Below, piece by piece: positions 21,801 through 29,595 of a DNA stretch of 29,595 nucleotides; position 1 is the first letter of the stretch, and each line of letters begins with the position of its first letter. Origin of the DNA: a virus; IMG/VR virus record IMGVR_UViG_3300024262_000176, positions 1 to 29,595 of that record. The stretch is one strand, 5' to 3'. The position numbers were made by a program, and so were the translations under genes. The notes below the pieces were generated by a model. It saw only the letters and a list, made by a program, of their open reading frames with translations. It did not search any database and was not told the origin of the DNA.

Positions 21801-22756
21801 TTAAATATAGCCCTTAGTTGGTTACCATAAAATTCCTCACCAAGCTCACTAATCATACCATCAAAACCAGCACGAGTACTTATCTTACTAATAAAATCTA
21901 AGGTTGTGTGGTTCTTATGTAACTTTAACCACTTAGCCTGTGCTTTACCTAACACCTTACCTAAAAAAGGTGTACGTATTAAAGCTTTACCCATAGCTGG
22001 GCCAACAATTTCACCAGCTTGTTCAGACAATACTTCTATATAGTGATCTCCTAAACCTTTTATAATGGACGTCAACGGTGCTTCACCTGAATCCTTTACT
22101 TTGATCTCACCATTTGGGCCATAAGATATACCAGTAGGTAACTGACGCTTTAGTACAGATACAGCAGCACGTTGGGGTAATCCTACAGAACGTAGTGCTG
22201 CACCAGTAGCATACTTAGCAGTACCTATAGTTGCTTTTGCTACCAAGTTCTTAGCCTGTCCTTTAAGTAACTTCTCAGCTATTTTTATTACACCCTTTTC
22301 TCCTAACTTTTTAAGGCCACCAGTAGCTAGGAACTCAATCATAAATGCTGGCATCTCTCCTACAATTCTACCAACCTTGCCAGCACCAGTATATTCTTTA
22401 TTTACTTCTGTTAGGTAACGTTCTACCACTTCCCTGTCACGTTCTTTAGTTGAGTAAGCTGCAGGTCTATGTGCCTGTGCCCCAAAACCCATAGATGCTT
22501 CACGTGTAGGCTCCCTATAATTATAATCTTTAGTATTGAGTCTACTAGTAGCATCTATCACTTGAAGCATTTCAGCCGCATGAATAGCACTACCTAAGAA
22601 TGGAACCTTACGACGTGGGTTTTCTAGGGTTGATTTCCAGAACCCTTGTCCAAAGTCTGTTGATGTCTTAGGCGGCTCCATCCCTAACAAGTCATTCATA
22701 GTTTTAGGAACAGCCTCTGGTATCGGTTTATTTAACAGGTCATTTAGAGTAGTCAT
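18842..22756 (-). CDS. Large internal virion/ejection protein candidate, 1304 aa
   Basis: A very large protein in the late block, between a coiled-coil protein and the holin-like gene. The N-terminus repeats a short motif (TLNDLL at 3-8, TMNDLL at 19-24). A hydrophobic segment lies near 347-370 (MAIAFALPGAGKAVAGFAAD). An acidic, probably disordered stretch (about 400-590) precedes a long helical region, and the C-terminal third has SALGLNIVTALKQPLSMSLA and LSKLFTLFQNQINQNYNYW, blocks seen in large phage proteins with LPD-type domains. Two more hydrophobic helices follow. The end is a Ser/Gly/Arg tail (SGSRGSGRGSGRKRGR). No lysozyme motif was seen. Role in DNA ejection is inferred from size, position and membrane helices. 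Confidence 0.5.
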   Translation of the reverse strand: MTTLNDLLNKPIPEAVPKTMNDLLGMEPPKTSTDFGQGFWKSTLENPRRKVPFLGSAIHAAEMLQVIDATSRLNTKDYNYREPTREASMGFGAQAHRPAAYSTKERDREVVERYLTEVNKEYTGAGKVGRIVGEMPAFMIEFLATGGLKKLGEKGVIKIAEKLLKGQAKNLVAKATIGTAKYATGAALRSVGLPQRAAVSVLKRQLPTGISYGPNGEIKVKDSGEAPLTSIIKGLGDHYIEVLSEQAGEIVGPAMGKALIRTPFLGKVLGKAQAKWLKLHKNHTTLDFISKISTRAGFDGMISELGEEFYGNQLRAIFNIDDFGAGKGAGFLERMNGALESDLKNLPYMAIAFALPGAGKAVAGFAADSVSEPINIQGSNIVSEAKHEWTPEEVNKTFGGNIFEALESVSNGDMTVDEVVEMSENNEVMERREQELPTINDQNVEESVWQKKVDTMTQELIEDGVPEDRARAWAEKVVVSELEEEEGTKQIISERAEPQVNVYKTTSGSRTGITEQEVIREGDKYVDSVTGEEVILDIEASSSGRSDAPKSKAAAESEEQKEQTKKEGRIEFFERKKFDNPKTTVVKELAKLISVGLSLNDAISTLQDLRTPATQEVTYKDAIDKEVNEIVAGLAKANPDAFNAKVIGSRKSRTTEIKDVVKDTITHYHWGMARIGRMIEWLDGGTNGSLKEYIWKPIRAAVAQSALGRSYRMKQLNDFLVSKDINIRELYNKRIEIRPDLKLRPVDMLEIFLATKDADKLKNLKEGNKLSDEDIQLVLSEFIQDEKLVEMGRWLLEQYSSDYDEIADKYFKTTGTALPKIKGYSGIRKLPEGRIARFVNAEEEFDDLITQLLGEVAEPKLGLVKTMTKERTKGIGALNLDALSNYVAHARTVEHYKAMALPVYNVNKVIKNKNFRKIIQEKTRGAGNKILDKWLQDVTSERTSLENDWLSRTVGILRRNSVVSALGLNIVTALKQPLSMSLALAEDPRMIPYAMAAFAEGARNPKALKDFVHGKSVVVKHRNMEREIREMARRRSVRQQIGGKRALSEKALFFVRLLDQATVTTAWKAAYDMKMKSVSEADAITYADSVIERTQPMADIMDLPHFFRGGELSKLFTLFQNQINQNYNYWSHNILGATKRGEISPGLAAYRVLMSYILPATVLGLINRGFTPPDPEDWAKDMASFAAAPLFVFGKIISAVLNGYDPSSTVGFGWAKELYDASTSTKDGEFDYAGAGVHLAGAAARAGGIPWSQPKRTIKGIMELNSLDTRDPRRLIWSSYALGEEPPSSGSRGSGRGSGRKRGR

Positions 22757-22757
22757 A

Positions 22758-23702
22758 TTATTTTCCTAACGCAGTTCTAATAGCTTCAGGAGTCCATCCC
22801 CTATTGATAAGAATCTGATACGTTTCTTTATCGGCGTCAGTTTTAACATAGTCTGGGGTAGCCACTTCTGACGGTGAACTAAGTTGAGACTGGAATAGTT
22901 GTGCAGCTTGATAAAGTTGTCTCGCTGCTGGCGTAGCTTCAGTTAGTTTACCATCTTTATCCCTAACTGCTAGTGGTACTATAGTTGTACCCCAACCGGG
23001 ATTAATGTCAGCGTTCTCTTCAAAGTCATCCATAATAGCAGTTACTTGATCAAGCTGTTTAATTCTATCAAATTCAAGATTTCTATTTGTAGGCCTTGTA
23101 TCCAAACCAGTTTGTATACGTGCAGCTTGTTGGCGTTCCTCTTCACTTAGATATTCATATGCGGCAGGTTTAAGACCATACTCTTGTTTCTCTTGCTCTT
23201 CTCGTAATCTCATAGCTGCATCATGCTCACCTAATATTTGTGATACTTCTGGAATACCATCATCCTTATATGTTAATGCGTTTCTAAAATCCATATCATC
23301 ATAAGTTTCTTTTGATAGATCACCACTCTGTCTTAGACTATTTATATATGATTTGGTATCTGAAAATTGTCCATATCTTTCAGAACGTACTCTCTCTTTT
23401 TGTGCAAAGTCAGCTTGAGAGATCATCTCCATCTTCTCTACTTCCCACTCCTTTGCCCTAGCTTCGGCATTTAACCTAGCTTGTCCTAATCTAAGTTCTT
23501 GGGCAAACTCTTGGGCAGAACGCATCTGTATCTTTTGAGCTTCCCAATCCATAGCTTTCTGTTGCATAGCTTCTTGGGCTGCTCTAGCATTAGCAATTCT
23601 TACATCTTCTGCAAATCGTTCTCTAGCTTTACCTTTACCAATTATTTCACCAGCTAAAGCTTGTGACTGTGCTTCACCAGCAGGTCTTATTTCTATCGCC
23701 AT
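22758..23702 (-). CDS. Coiled-coil structural protein candidate, 314 aa
   Basis: The first ~200 residues are Ala/Glu/Gln/Arg-rich and strongly helical (ANARAAQEAMQQKAMDWEAQ, ARLNAEARAKEWEVEKME), giving long coiled coils. The C-terminal 110 residues are more globular (PGWGTTIVPLAVRDKDGK, then DKETYQILINRGWTPEAIR). It precedes the 1304-aa gene in the same operon with a one-base gap. In short-tailed phages such helical proteins are often internal core or ejection proteins. Identity is inferred from position and composition only. Confidence 0.5.
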   Translation of the reverse strand: MAIEIRPAGEAQSQALAGEIIGKGKARERFAEDVRIANARAAQEAMQQKAMDWEAQKIQMRSAQEFAQELRLGQARLNAEARAKEWEVEKMEMISQADFAQKERVRSERYGQFSDTKSYINSLRQSGDLSKETYDDMDFRNALTYKDDGIPEVSQILGEHDAAMRLREEQEKQEYGLKPAAYEYLSEEERQQAARIQTGLDTRPTNRNLEFDRIKQLDQVTAIMDDFEENADINPGWGTTIVPLAVRDKDGKLTEATPAARQLYQAAQLFQSQLSSPSEVATPDYVKTDADKETYQILINRGWTPEAIRTALGK

Positions 23703-23872
23703 TACTCTATTACCTCAATTATAATCGTAGATTTTATCATTTCCACATCGCATATCTCATAGAAACAGCAATCATGTTTATAGTTGCACATAATATTACT
23801 AGACCTGAAACACGGGCGACGGCCTTCGGCCTGTTGTAACCACCTAACCTTTTGTATTAGAAGTTGTTTCAT
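23702..23872 (-). CDS. Cys-rich small protein, 56 aa
   Basis: Bounded by TAATG junctions on both sides: its ATG overlaps the tail fibre stop and its stop overlaps the next ATG. This exact fit supports a real gene. The N-terminus is basic (MKQLLIQKVRWLQQAEGRRP), the middle has five Cys within about 25 residues (C21, C29, C35, C36, C41), and the end is hydrophobic and acidic (STIIIEVIE). GGTGGG upstream may serve as Shine-Dalgarno. It contains a GGCC-TTC-GGCC palindrome that is GC-rich against its surroundings. Function unknown. Confidence 0.5.
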   Translation of the reverse strand: MKQLLIQKVRWLQQAEGRRPCFRSSNIMCNYKHDCCFYEICDVEMIKSTIIIEVIE

Positions 23873-26658
23873 TATACCCACCAACCCTTAACAGTTATTG
23901 CAATGAAATCACAGGAAGTAGTGCAGTCATATTCAATCACTCTACCCGTATCACAAGGAACTATACAATCCAACGCTGTGTAAGCATTGGCTACTACACT
24001 ATAGCACTGAGAGACACTTCTTGTATTTGAGTTGCCATTTTTTCTAAACTTTATTCTTGACCCAACCAAATCATCCTGAAGAACTACCGCCAGCAAAACA
24101 GCCTTGGCCCCAACAGGAACAATAGCGGACAAGTCCAGATCATAATAAGTACTTGTTAGCATGGTTAAGTCCGTCTCACTATAGTCGACGGTTGCTGGGT
24201 CTCCTCTATCGACAAACCTATGTCCAAGATTGGTGGGTTTAATTTTCTTATGAACAGAATCTGTATCATCCAACACAGGTATAAAGTCTGCTGCTGCATC
24301 TATCGTGGTTATCTCTGTTAACTGTCGAACATCCAACCCAAGCTGGAAATCAGTACCAGCATCATCGCTAAACCATAAAGTATTGGGTGCTCCTGTCTTT
24401 GCCCATATCTGACCATGATTTGCAATGTTAGTAGCTTGATCAGCTTTCTCAGCAAGGAACAAAGAGTTAGAACCAACAATATTTCCTGTCACCTCTATCT
24501 GATTATCTGTGTCGTCGAAGGTTATTTGTGGTGTACCGTCCGAACATCCAATTATTGAATTACTTACTGGTAATACTAGATGTCCAGACAATGATATAGT
24601 TTTACCGGCTGGTACAGCAATACCATAATTAAAGGTTACAACACCTGTTGTATTAAATGCGAACGCACCACCATCACTATTAACCCCATTGAGTTGAAGT
24701 GTGTCACCATCATGTGTATGTGCAGCAGGAGCAACTACTGAATCATCAACATACTTTTTGTTAGCAATCATAGCATCTGTAGTTGGGGCTGCGTCTGAAG
24801 ATAGTACGGCCCCGGCAGCAAGAGTTACTAAACCTGCATCCCCTATGATAGATACTCTATCACCATTTACATTATCTCCTATATGGAGATCATCAGCTTC
24901 TACGTACATATAATAATAATTAAGTGTACCAGCAGCATCTGCATTAGGGTATAAAAATAAACGTGCCCCGTAAGTACCACTTGCCGCTCCATGGCACGTT
25001 ATAACACCAGCAGTAGTATCTTCTACACCAACAACAATGTTCCCACCCAGTGCGTAAACTGTTTGAGCTATGTTAACATGCGTACCTAGAATACTAATAA
25101 CAGGAGTACCTGCTATTTCTAATGTAAGTGTATTAGCAGCTTTATTTATACTACCACAAGTTACTTCCCCTGTACCTAAACTGACATTACGGTTAAATGT
25201 TACAGTTCCAGTAGTGCTAAACGAGAAAGCACCACCATCACTATCTATACCATCACACTCTAATGTCTGTAGATTATGTAGGTGAGCAGTTAGAGAATAT
25301 AATCCAGCATGGTCTCCCCAACCAACTGCAGTATCATAACTAGCGTGGTCGTAAGTTAGTTCATGAGCAGCTACAGCAGCAGCACCAGTTCCAGCAGCAT
25401 CTACACCTATAGAAGTTCTAAGAGTTGCTCCTGTTTCCCAAGCGAATACTCCTGCCCCTGTACCTACTAGCATATAGCTGTCACCAGTTACAGGGCCAAC
25501 TGTATTCAAATCGTCAAGCACATCTCCATGACTCTGCCATACTCCACTGTCTACATTGGTTGAGAAGTAACTGTCGTCTGCACCTTCCATATATAAGGTC
25601 ACTACAGAAGCTAATGCTCCTGCACCAACATTGGCATAGACATCCAAAATAAGACGGGACGTACTTGCAACTTCTACATCAGCACCCAAAACAGCATGTA
25701 CTTCATAACTTAATTCCACTTCAGTTAGGCCAGTAGAAACCTCTGTAGTTGCTACTGTCGTTTTATTTGAAGTTCCATCAGCATCCACCCGGCTAATGAC
25801 TCCATACAACTCTGTGATTCTATGATTACTCGCACCCTTCTTAGCATGGAAATGAAATGGAATAATGCCTTGGCGAATTGTTGTGGTTCCCGGCTCACCT
25901 GCCTCAGTAATAAAACCTTGTACTAATTGATTATCACCCTCAGCAAGTGCGGGTGTTACTACTGTACTACTAGCTTCTCCTGTTTCACGTGGGTAGGAAG
26001 TAAGATAAGCACCAGCAACAGTATTAGATAAGAAGAAATCTTTTCTTGCACCAAGAGCAAGGTCTACATATTCTTTGGTGGCAAGGTGTGTTCCTGATGT
26101 TGGGGTAACTCCTGTCACTACACCAGTAAATGTCCCACCTGCGAACTCAGGACTCGCTCCCGTATGTAAATCCTGTGGTGCAGATAGAGTAATAGAACCA
26201 GCAGCGTTAGCCACCGTCACTCTGTTAGCAGTTCCTGTGAGAGTAGCCAGCACAGGGTCGTTTCCAGTAGAACCTATAGGTAATTGTCCATCTGTACCTT
26301 CAGCCAAAACTGTAACAGCACCTGTACCTGAGCCTAGCATTAAGCCATGATTTGTAATAGTAGCAAGTCCAGTACCACCTTTGCTAGCAATTAGTGGGTC
26401 GACGATACCTATTGTGATAGTGCCATCACCATCATCAGCTATATTTATTTCATTAGCTGTACCAGTTACCCAACTAGCTAAATCAGTAGATACTAATCCC
26501 TTTGAAGCATCAGTAGAAATAAGTCTAGATGCAGTTAAATCAGTAAGTGTTAATCCAGCAAACGTAGGATTAGCTGTTGGCCCTAACTTAGTAGAACTTT
26601 TTGCTGTTGCTTGGCGTACTGATACCCAATCGTGATCTTTTATATTAGAAGTTAGCAT
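23872..26658 (-). CDS. Tail fibre / receptor-binding protein, 928 aa
   Basis: Gly/Thr/Ala/Asp-rich beta protein with internal repeats typical of trimeric phage fibres. Landmarks: SKGGTGLATI (92-101), GTHLATKEYVD (189-199) and IANKKYVDDS (631-640), which are common fibre connectors, AHTHDG (646-651), and YDTAVGWGDHAGLYS (441-455). Two repeat pairs are visible: GTANEINIADD.GTITIG (66-84) with GTANRVTVANAAGSITLS (142-159), and SDGGAFxFxTTGxVTFN at 473-489 and 661-677. The C-terminal ~110 residues (820-928) form a separate domain with several Cys, likely the distal tip. It probably binds the host receptor. There is no peptidase or lyase motif. Confidence 0.75.
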   Translation of the reverse strand: MLTSNIKDHDWVSVRQATAKSSTKLGPTANPTFAGLTLTDLTASRLISTDASKGLVSTDLASWVTGTANEINIADDGDGTITIGIVDPLIASKGGTGLATITNHGLMLGSGTGAVTVLAEGTDGQLPIGSTGNDPVLATLTGTANRVTVANAAGSITLSAPQDLHTGASPEFAGGTFTGVVTGVTPTSGTHLATKEYVDLALGARKDFFLSNTVAGAYLTSYPRETGEASSTVVTPALAEGDNQLVQGFITEAGEPGTTTIRQGIIPFHFHAKKGASNHRITELYGVISRVDADGTSNKTTVATTEVSTGLTEVELSYEVHAVLGADVEVASTSRLILDVYANVGAGALASVVTLYMEGADDSYFSTNVDSGVWQSHGDVLDDLNTVGPVTGDSYMLVGTGAGVFAWETGATLRTSIGVDAAGTGAAAVAAHELTYDHASYDTAVGWGDHAGLYSLTAHLHNLQTLECDGIDSDGGAFSFSTTGTVTFNRNVSLGTGEVTCGSINKAANTLTLEIAGTPVISILGTHVNIAQTVYALGGNIVVGVEDTTAGVITCHGAASGTYGARLFLYPNADAAGTLNYYYMYVEADDLHIGDNVNGDRVSIIGDAGLVTLAAGAVLSSDAAPTTDAMIANKKYVDDSVVAPAAHTHDGDTLQLNGVNSDGGAFAFNTTGVVTFNYGIAVPAGKTISLSGHLVLPVSNSIIGCSDGTPQITFDDTDNQIEVTGNIVGSNSLFLAEKADQATNIANHGQIWAKTGAPNTLWFSDDAGTDFQLGLDVRQLTEITTIDAAADFIPVLDDTDSVHKKIKPTNLGHRFVDRGDPATVDYSETDLTMLTSTYYDLDLSAIVPVGAKAVLLAVVLQDDLVGSRIKFRKNGNSNTRSVSQCYSVVANAYTALDCIVPCDTGRVIEYDCTTSCDFIAITVKGWWV

Positions 26659-26661
26659 GAA

Positions 26662-27288
26662 TTAATAACCACCAAAGTCAGTTCTCAACCACTCGCTCAA
26701 TGACTTATGAGGCTTTGTAGCTACGGGCTGGGGTTGTGGTTGCTGCTGTTGCGTAGAAGCCTGTGCTATCTGTGCCTGAACCAAATTATTATAATCTGGA
26801 TACGGATTCTGTATTCTTTCTACAAATCCAGCCAAACCTAACTGAGCTTCTGTCTTACGCTGACTTAGCATATCTTCTAACTTGAGACGTGACGGTTCAG
26901 TAAACTCACTAGCTACTCGTGTGGGAACACTGGCTGCTGTAGTTGTACCGAATAATCCAGATGATATAAGGTTCTGTGTTTCATTACCCACCAGTTTATT
27001 AGATTGGGTCTCTATATCTTTAAGTCCTGAAGCACGTAGAGAGTTTTCACTACCAGTTAAACCATTTAAAATACTACCATATAGTCCTCTAATTTCTGTC
27101 TCTCTAGCTTTGTTGGACTCTTTAGCCTCAGCCTCCATTTTTTCATATCTGCCTGTAAGAGATGTATCCACCCCTTGTTCCTGATTCCACCTGTTCTTTA
27201 CGCTCCCTACACTGACTCCGTGTGATCTAGCTTTTTTCATGGCCTCGTCTAAACTTATATTTTTCAAATCTAGTCCAGCATAAGACAT
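26662..27288 (-). CDS. Structural/internal protein candidate, 208 aa
   Basis: Helical, charged protein (LDEAMKKARSHGVSVGSVKNRW, then RYEKMEAEAKESNKARETEIRG; each a separate helix) with a Gln/Pro-rich linker near 175-190 (QQQQPQPQP) and a short conserved-looking end (SLSEWLRTDFGG). One-base overlap with the upstream gene and a 3-base gap to the fibre. Likely a virion or assembly component by position. Not recognised beyond that. Confidence 0.5.
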   Translation of the reverse strand: MSYAGLDLKNISLDEAMKKARSHGVSVGSVKNRWNQEQGVDTSLTGRYEKMEAEAKESNKARETEIRGLYGSILNGLTGSENSLRASGLKDIETQSNKLVGNETQNLISSGLFGTTTAASVPTRVASEFTEPSRLKLEDMLSQRKTEAQLGLAGFVERIQNPYPDYNNLVQAQIAQASTQQQQPQPQPVATKPHKSLSEWLRTDFGGY

Positions 27289-28823
27289 TATACTTTTCCT
27301 GCCCTTCTTGTATCAAACATAACTTTATTAATTCCCCAAGATTCTGATGCGTTAGAATTACTTAATTTAATTCCACAATATGCTCCCCTCATTCGTGGGC
27401 GTATCTTATTTTTTCTACCAGAGCCTGTAAGTTCTGCTGTCTTAAATGGAGCAGCACCATCTATTATATCTTCTAATACTGTCTCAGCATCATCCCCTTT
27501 ATATAGTGAATATGTTACTCCGTCTGAATCAGTAAACTCACCATCTGCTGAACCACCAGCCAGTTCAAATACTAGTTCAGTTAACTTACCTTTAACATCT
27601 AGTTCTGATAACGGGGTTATAGGATATACTACATAAGATGATATAGCTTCATCACTAGCACCAATGTCATCATCTTTAGCTGTATTAACTAGCTTACGAA
27701 TATACCCATCCTTGCATCCAAAAAGTAAGTCAGAGTAGTCTGGGTCATTAGCATCATAAGACAATAAAGAGTATACTCCGCATTCTTCTGGATAAGTCTC
27801 TGGAAAGAACCCACGAGTTTTGAAACTATAGAAATAATTAGAGTTAACACCTGAAGCTAATACTGTAATACAAACAACAATACCTTGACGCTTCTTGTCA
27901 TACCCCATTGTAATTCTATGTGTAGAGGTATCAGCACCTTCTTCATTTATAATATTAGGTAGTAGTGTTTCGGTTAAGTTTGTTATACCTGAGAAATTAG
28001 ATTCTATTTTATATAAGCCGCCTGTACCCCAAAAATATAAGTTTCTATTATCATCAAAGCACCAGCTATTAGAGCCATACATACCAGTAGTATCACTTAG
28101 GTTATCTAGTGAACCGCCTGATACTGGGTCACCACGTAAAATCCATATAGTAGAAGCACAACCAAATATTAGATAATCATCATGGAAGGATATCAACGAT
28201 CTAACTATATCAGGACATTGCCCAGCGTCAGCATTATTACCAGCTACTGCACTCATCGGGTCATTAGCACCGTATAAGAAATCAAATGGTTTAGCTACCC
28301 TTGACATATACCATTGATTAGGATATTCGGGATTACCTGATATCACTAACCTTCCTCTATATACGCAGATTAAATATGCTTTGTTTGGTATAGCACCGTA
28401 ATCTGTAGCATTGCCAGCAAATACTGTCCAATCATACCAATGTGGGGAAGCTACTTCAACAGCACCAGTAGCGAATGATATAGCATTACCATCATCGTCA
28501 GTACCAGTAATAGTTTCAGCAGCAAAAGTTTCTGTTGTAATACGATATCCATAAATAGTAGCTGCGGCATCATCAGTATCTGCAGTAATATAATCTACTA
28601 TCATCTTTGCACCAGATGTACCACCAGTTAGTATAGTACCAGAATCAGGAGCAGCCGTACCTATATCTGTAGTTGCTATCTTTGTATTAATAAAATCAGC
28701 TACTTTTAACTTAGCCCCATTAGCTATGAATACTTTTTGAAATGCTGAAGCCATTGTTAGTTGATCAGAAGTATCGAGATCACCGTCACTTGCAGCAAGT
28801 AATGTCATATCAGTATCTGCCAT
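27288..28823 (-). CDS. Tail nozzle/stabilisation-like protein candidate, 511 aa
   Basis: Beta-rich protein. After an N-terminal Asp/Thr-rich domain (1-125) come blade-like segments: RGRLVISGNPEYPNQWYMSR (about 156-175), DPMSAVAGNNADAGQCPDIV, FHDDYLIFGCASTIWILRG, RNLYFWGTGGLYKIESN and DLLFGCKDGYIRKLVNT, spaced like repeats of a beta-propeller. Such proteins form or cap the tail tube in short-tailed phages and are usually next to fibre genes, as here. The C-terminal 120 residues (ELDVKGKLTELVFELAGG) form another beta domain. The exact protein type needs a fold search. Confidence 0.45.
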   Translation of the reverse strand: MADTDMTLLAASDGDLDTSDQLTMASAFQKVFIANGAKLKVADFINTKIATTDIGTAAPDSGTILTGGTSGAKMIVDYITADTDDAAATIYGYRITTETFAAETITGTDDDGNAISFATGAVEVASPHWYDWTVFAGNATDYGAIPNKAYLICVYRGRLVISGNPEYPNQWYMSRVAKPFDFLYGANDPMSAVAGNNADAGQCPDIVRSLISFHDDYLIFGCASTIWILRGDPVSGGSLDNLSDTTGMYGSNSWCFDDNRNLYFWGTGGLYKIESNFSGITNLTETLLPNIINEEGADTSTHRITMGYDKKRQGIVVCITVLASGVNSNYFYSFKTRGFFPETYPEECGVYSLLSYDANDPDYSDLLFGCKDGYIRKLVNTAKDDDIGASDEAISSYVVYPITPLSELDVKGKLTELVFELAGGSADGEFTDSDGVTYSLYKGDDAETVLEDIIDGAAPFKTAELTGSGRKNKIRPRMRGAYCGIKLSNSNASESWGINKVMFDTRRAGKV

Positions 28824-29533
28824 TATATATCCTCATAATAAAATCCATTGCTTCCTGCAACAACTAATCGTTTATAATTAATATTACTAGAGATATCCAC
28901 AAGTACTGAACCTAGATTACCTGACATAGCTCCTACCCCTGCGATAGTTCCCGATAATTCACTAATTGAATCTGAACTTAAATTTCCAGATGCTGCACCT
29001 ACACCAACTATTGTACCAGATAATTCTGAATAAGTTATTCCTGACCCTGCAACAGCATAAATAGCATTAAGATAATCAGCATTTTCATTACTCGCACCCC
29101 AAGTTGCCGGAAGAGTTGCTGCCGCAAGAAAAGAATCACGTAAACCCCCAGTGGTTTTATAATCAATTTTTGTTGCTGTGGACGTGTTATCTATTTGATA
29201 TGCAAGCCAATAAGTAGTCTCGGCAACTACGTCCCAATCAACTGTTACTACTTTCCATCCAGCCGCAGTACCTTTTGCATTAGTATCATCTACATAAAGT
29301 CTCGCATTTGGTTTATCATTTCCAACGTCATGGCTGTAAAGTCCTACTTCAAAATTAGTTTCCTCTGAATAATTATCAGACCACCAACCTATTTCTGTTA
29401 CCTTAGTTACTCCTGCACCAGTAACTACTTTCATAGCCCCAGCATACCCATCACGGGTAGTTCCAGTACCCCCGGGGTCTCCAACAGGAGCTTCTGTTAC
29501 AAAACCACAATTTGTTCCAAGTATAAGTGCCAT
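28823..29533 (-). CDS. Beta-rich structural protein with 22-residue tandem repeat, 236 aa
   Basis: Residues 1-165 look like a jelly-roll/beta-sandwich (KVTEIGWWSDNYSEETNFEVGLYSHD, read as consecutive strands; then TTYWLAYQIDNTSTATKIDY), which in phages often binds sugars or decorates the virion. Two tandem copies of SELSGTIxGVGAxSGNLxS (169-187 and 191-209) follow, then the end KRLVVAGSNGFYYEDI. The stop overlaps the next ATG as TAATG. Placed just upstream of the nozzle-like gene, so a decoration, fibre-base or adaptor protein is likely. Confidence 0.5.
   Translation of the reverse strand: MALILGTNCGFVTEAPVGDPGGTGTTRDGYAGAMKVVTGAGVTKVTEIGWWSDNYSEETNFEVGLYSHDVGNDKPNARLYVDDTNAKGTAAGWKVVTVDWDVVAETTYWLAYQIDNTSTATKIDYKTTGGLRDSFLAAATLPATWGASNENADYLNAIYAVAGSGITYSELSGTIVGVGAASGNLSSDSISELSGTIAGVGAMSGNLGSVLVDISSNINYKRLVVAGSNGFYYEDI
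28907..29029 (-). repeat. Tandem 66-base repeat encoding SELSGTI-GVGA-SGNL
   Basis: Two in-frame copies with a 66-base period (residues 169-187 and 191-209 of the 236-aa protein). Protein identity between copies is high, while the DNA differs at several third positions, suggesting selection on the protein rather than a very recent duplication. Confidence 0.7.
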
Positions 29534-29534
29534 A

Positions 29535-29595
29535 TTATGTTCTTACACAAATATAAATAACTATGATAATAAGAACAGGAATCGTGCCTCCGATA
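29535..29595 (-). CDS. Partial gene: C-terminal membrane helix
   Basis: A minus-strand frame enters from the right edge and ends at TAA (29537-29535), one base before the ATG of the 236-aa gene. The visible residues IGGTIPVLIIIVIYICVRT are a hydrophobic helix with a basic end, so the upstream protein may end in a membrane anchor. GGAGG near 29592 is also followed by ATT, leaving a tiny peptide as an alternative. Only 19 residues are seen. Confidence 0.35.
   Translation of the reverse strand, partial: IGGTIPVLIIIVIYICVRT

Noticed and set aside
26075-26635. Plus-strand frames opposite the tail fibre (several of 70-91 aa)
   Set aside because: They are low-complexity mirror images of the Ala/Gly/Thr-rich fibre sequence.
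1-29595. tRNA genes or an integrase/attachment site
   Set aside because: No cloverleaf-like stretch or recombinase motif was noticed by eye; the gene spacing leaves almost no room for tRNAs.

Overview
This window looks like part of the genome of a tailed double-stranded DNA bacteriophage (Caudoviricetes). Genes are packed edge to edge with 1-8 base overlaps of the ATGA, TAATG and TTGA type. Shine-Dalgarno sequences are strong (AAGGAG/AGGAG), the base composition is AT-rich, there are no ribosomal or metabolic genes, and there are free-standing homing endonucleases and many tiny zinc-knuckle or single-helix proteins. The host cannot be named from sequence alone. Terminase, portal and capsid genes are not present and presumably lie beyond the right edge.

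Layout. Bases 1-18489 are one long plus-strand early/replication block. It opens with an amidoligase and class II glutamine amidotransferase pair (1-2241), both decorated with cysteine pairs, followed by small proteins, a Rad52-like annealing-protein candidate (2992), a metallophosphoesterase (3953), SSB (4884), a nucleotidyltransferase (5271), a DnaB-type helicase (6102), an HNH homing endonuclease (6998), a TOPRIM primase (8245) and endonuclease VII (9068). After a structured 107-base gap comes a membrane protein (9517) and a nucleotide-pool group (MazG-like 10330, dATP/dGTP diphosphohydrolase-like 11059, deoxyribosyltransferase-like 11888) interrupted by a LAGLIDADG endonuclease. Next are a second phosphoesterase (12289), a family A DNA polymerase split into two genes (12984 and 14047), a RecB/Cas4-like nuclease (15459) and a run of small accessory genes ending at 18489.

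Bases 18492-29595 are a minus-strand late block that converges on the early block with a 2-base gap. In transcription order it encodes a membrane-protein end (partial), a beta-rich protein with a 22-residue repeat, a 511-aa probable tail/nozzle protein, a 208-aa structural candidate, a 928-aa tail fibre, a 56-aa Cys-rich protein, a 314-aa coiled-coil protein, a 1304-aa probable ejection/internal virion protein and a holin-like membrane protein with a second internal start.

How it works together: the left block can supply a nearly complete replisome (helicase, primase, two-part polymerase, SSB) plus recombination and junction-resolving enzymes and nucleotide-pool control. The right block supplies tail, host-recognition and DNA-ejection parts. 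The most unusual points are the probable ATT start that restores the catalytic Cys of the amidotransferase, the amidoligase/amidotransferase pair itself, and the split polymerase gene.
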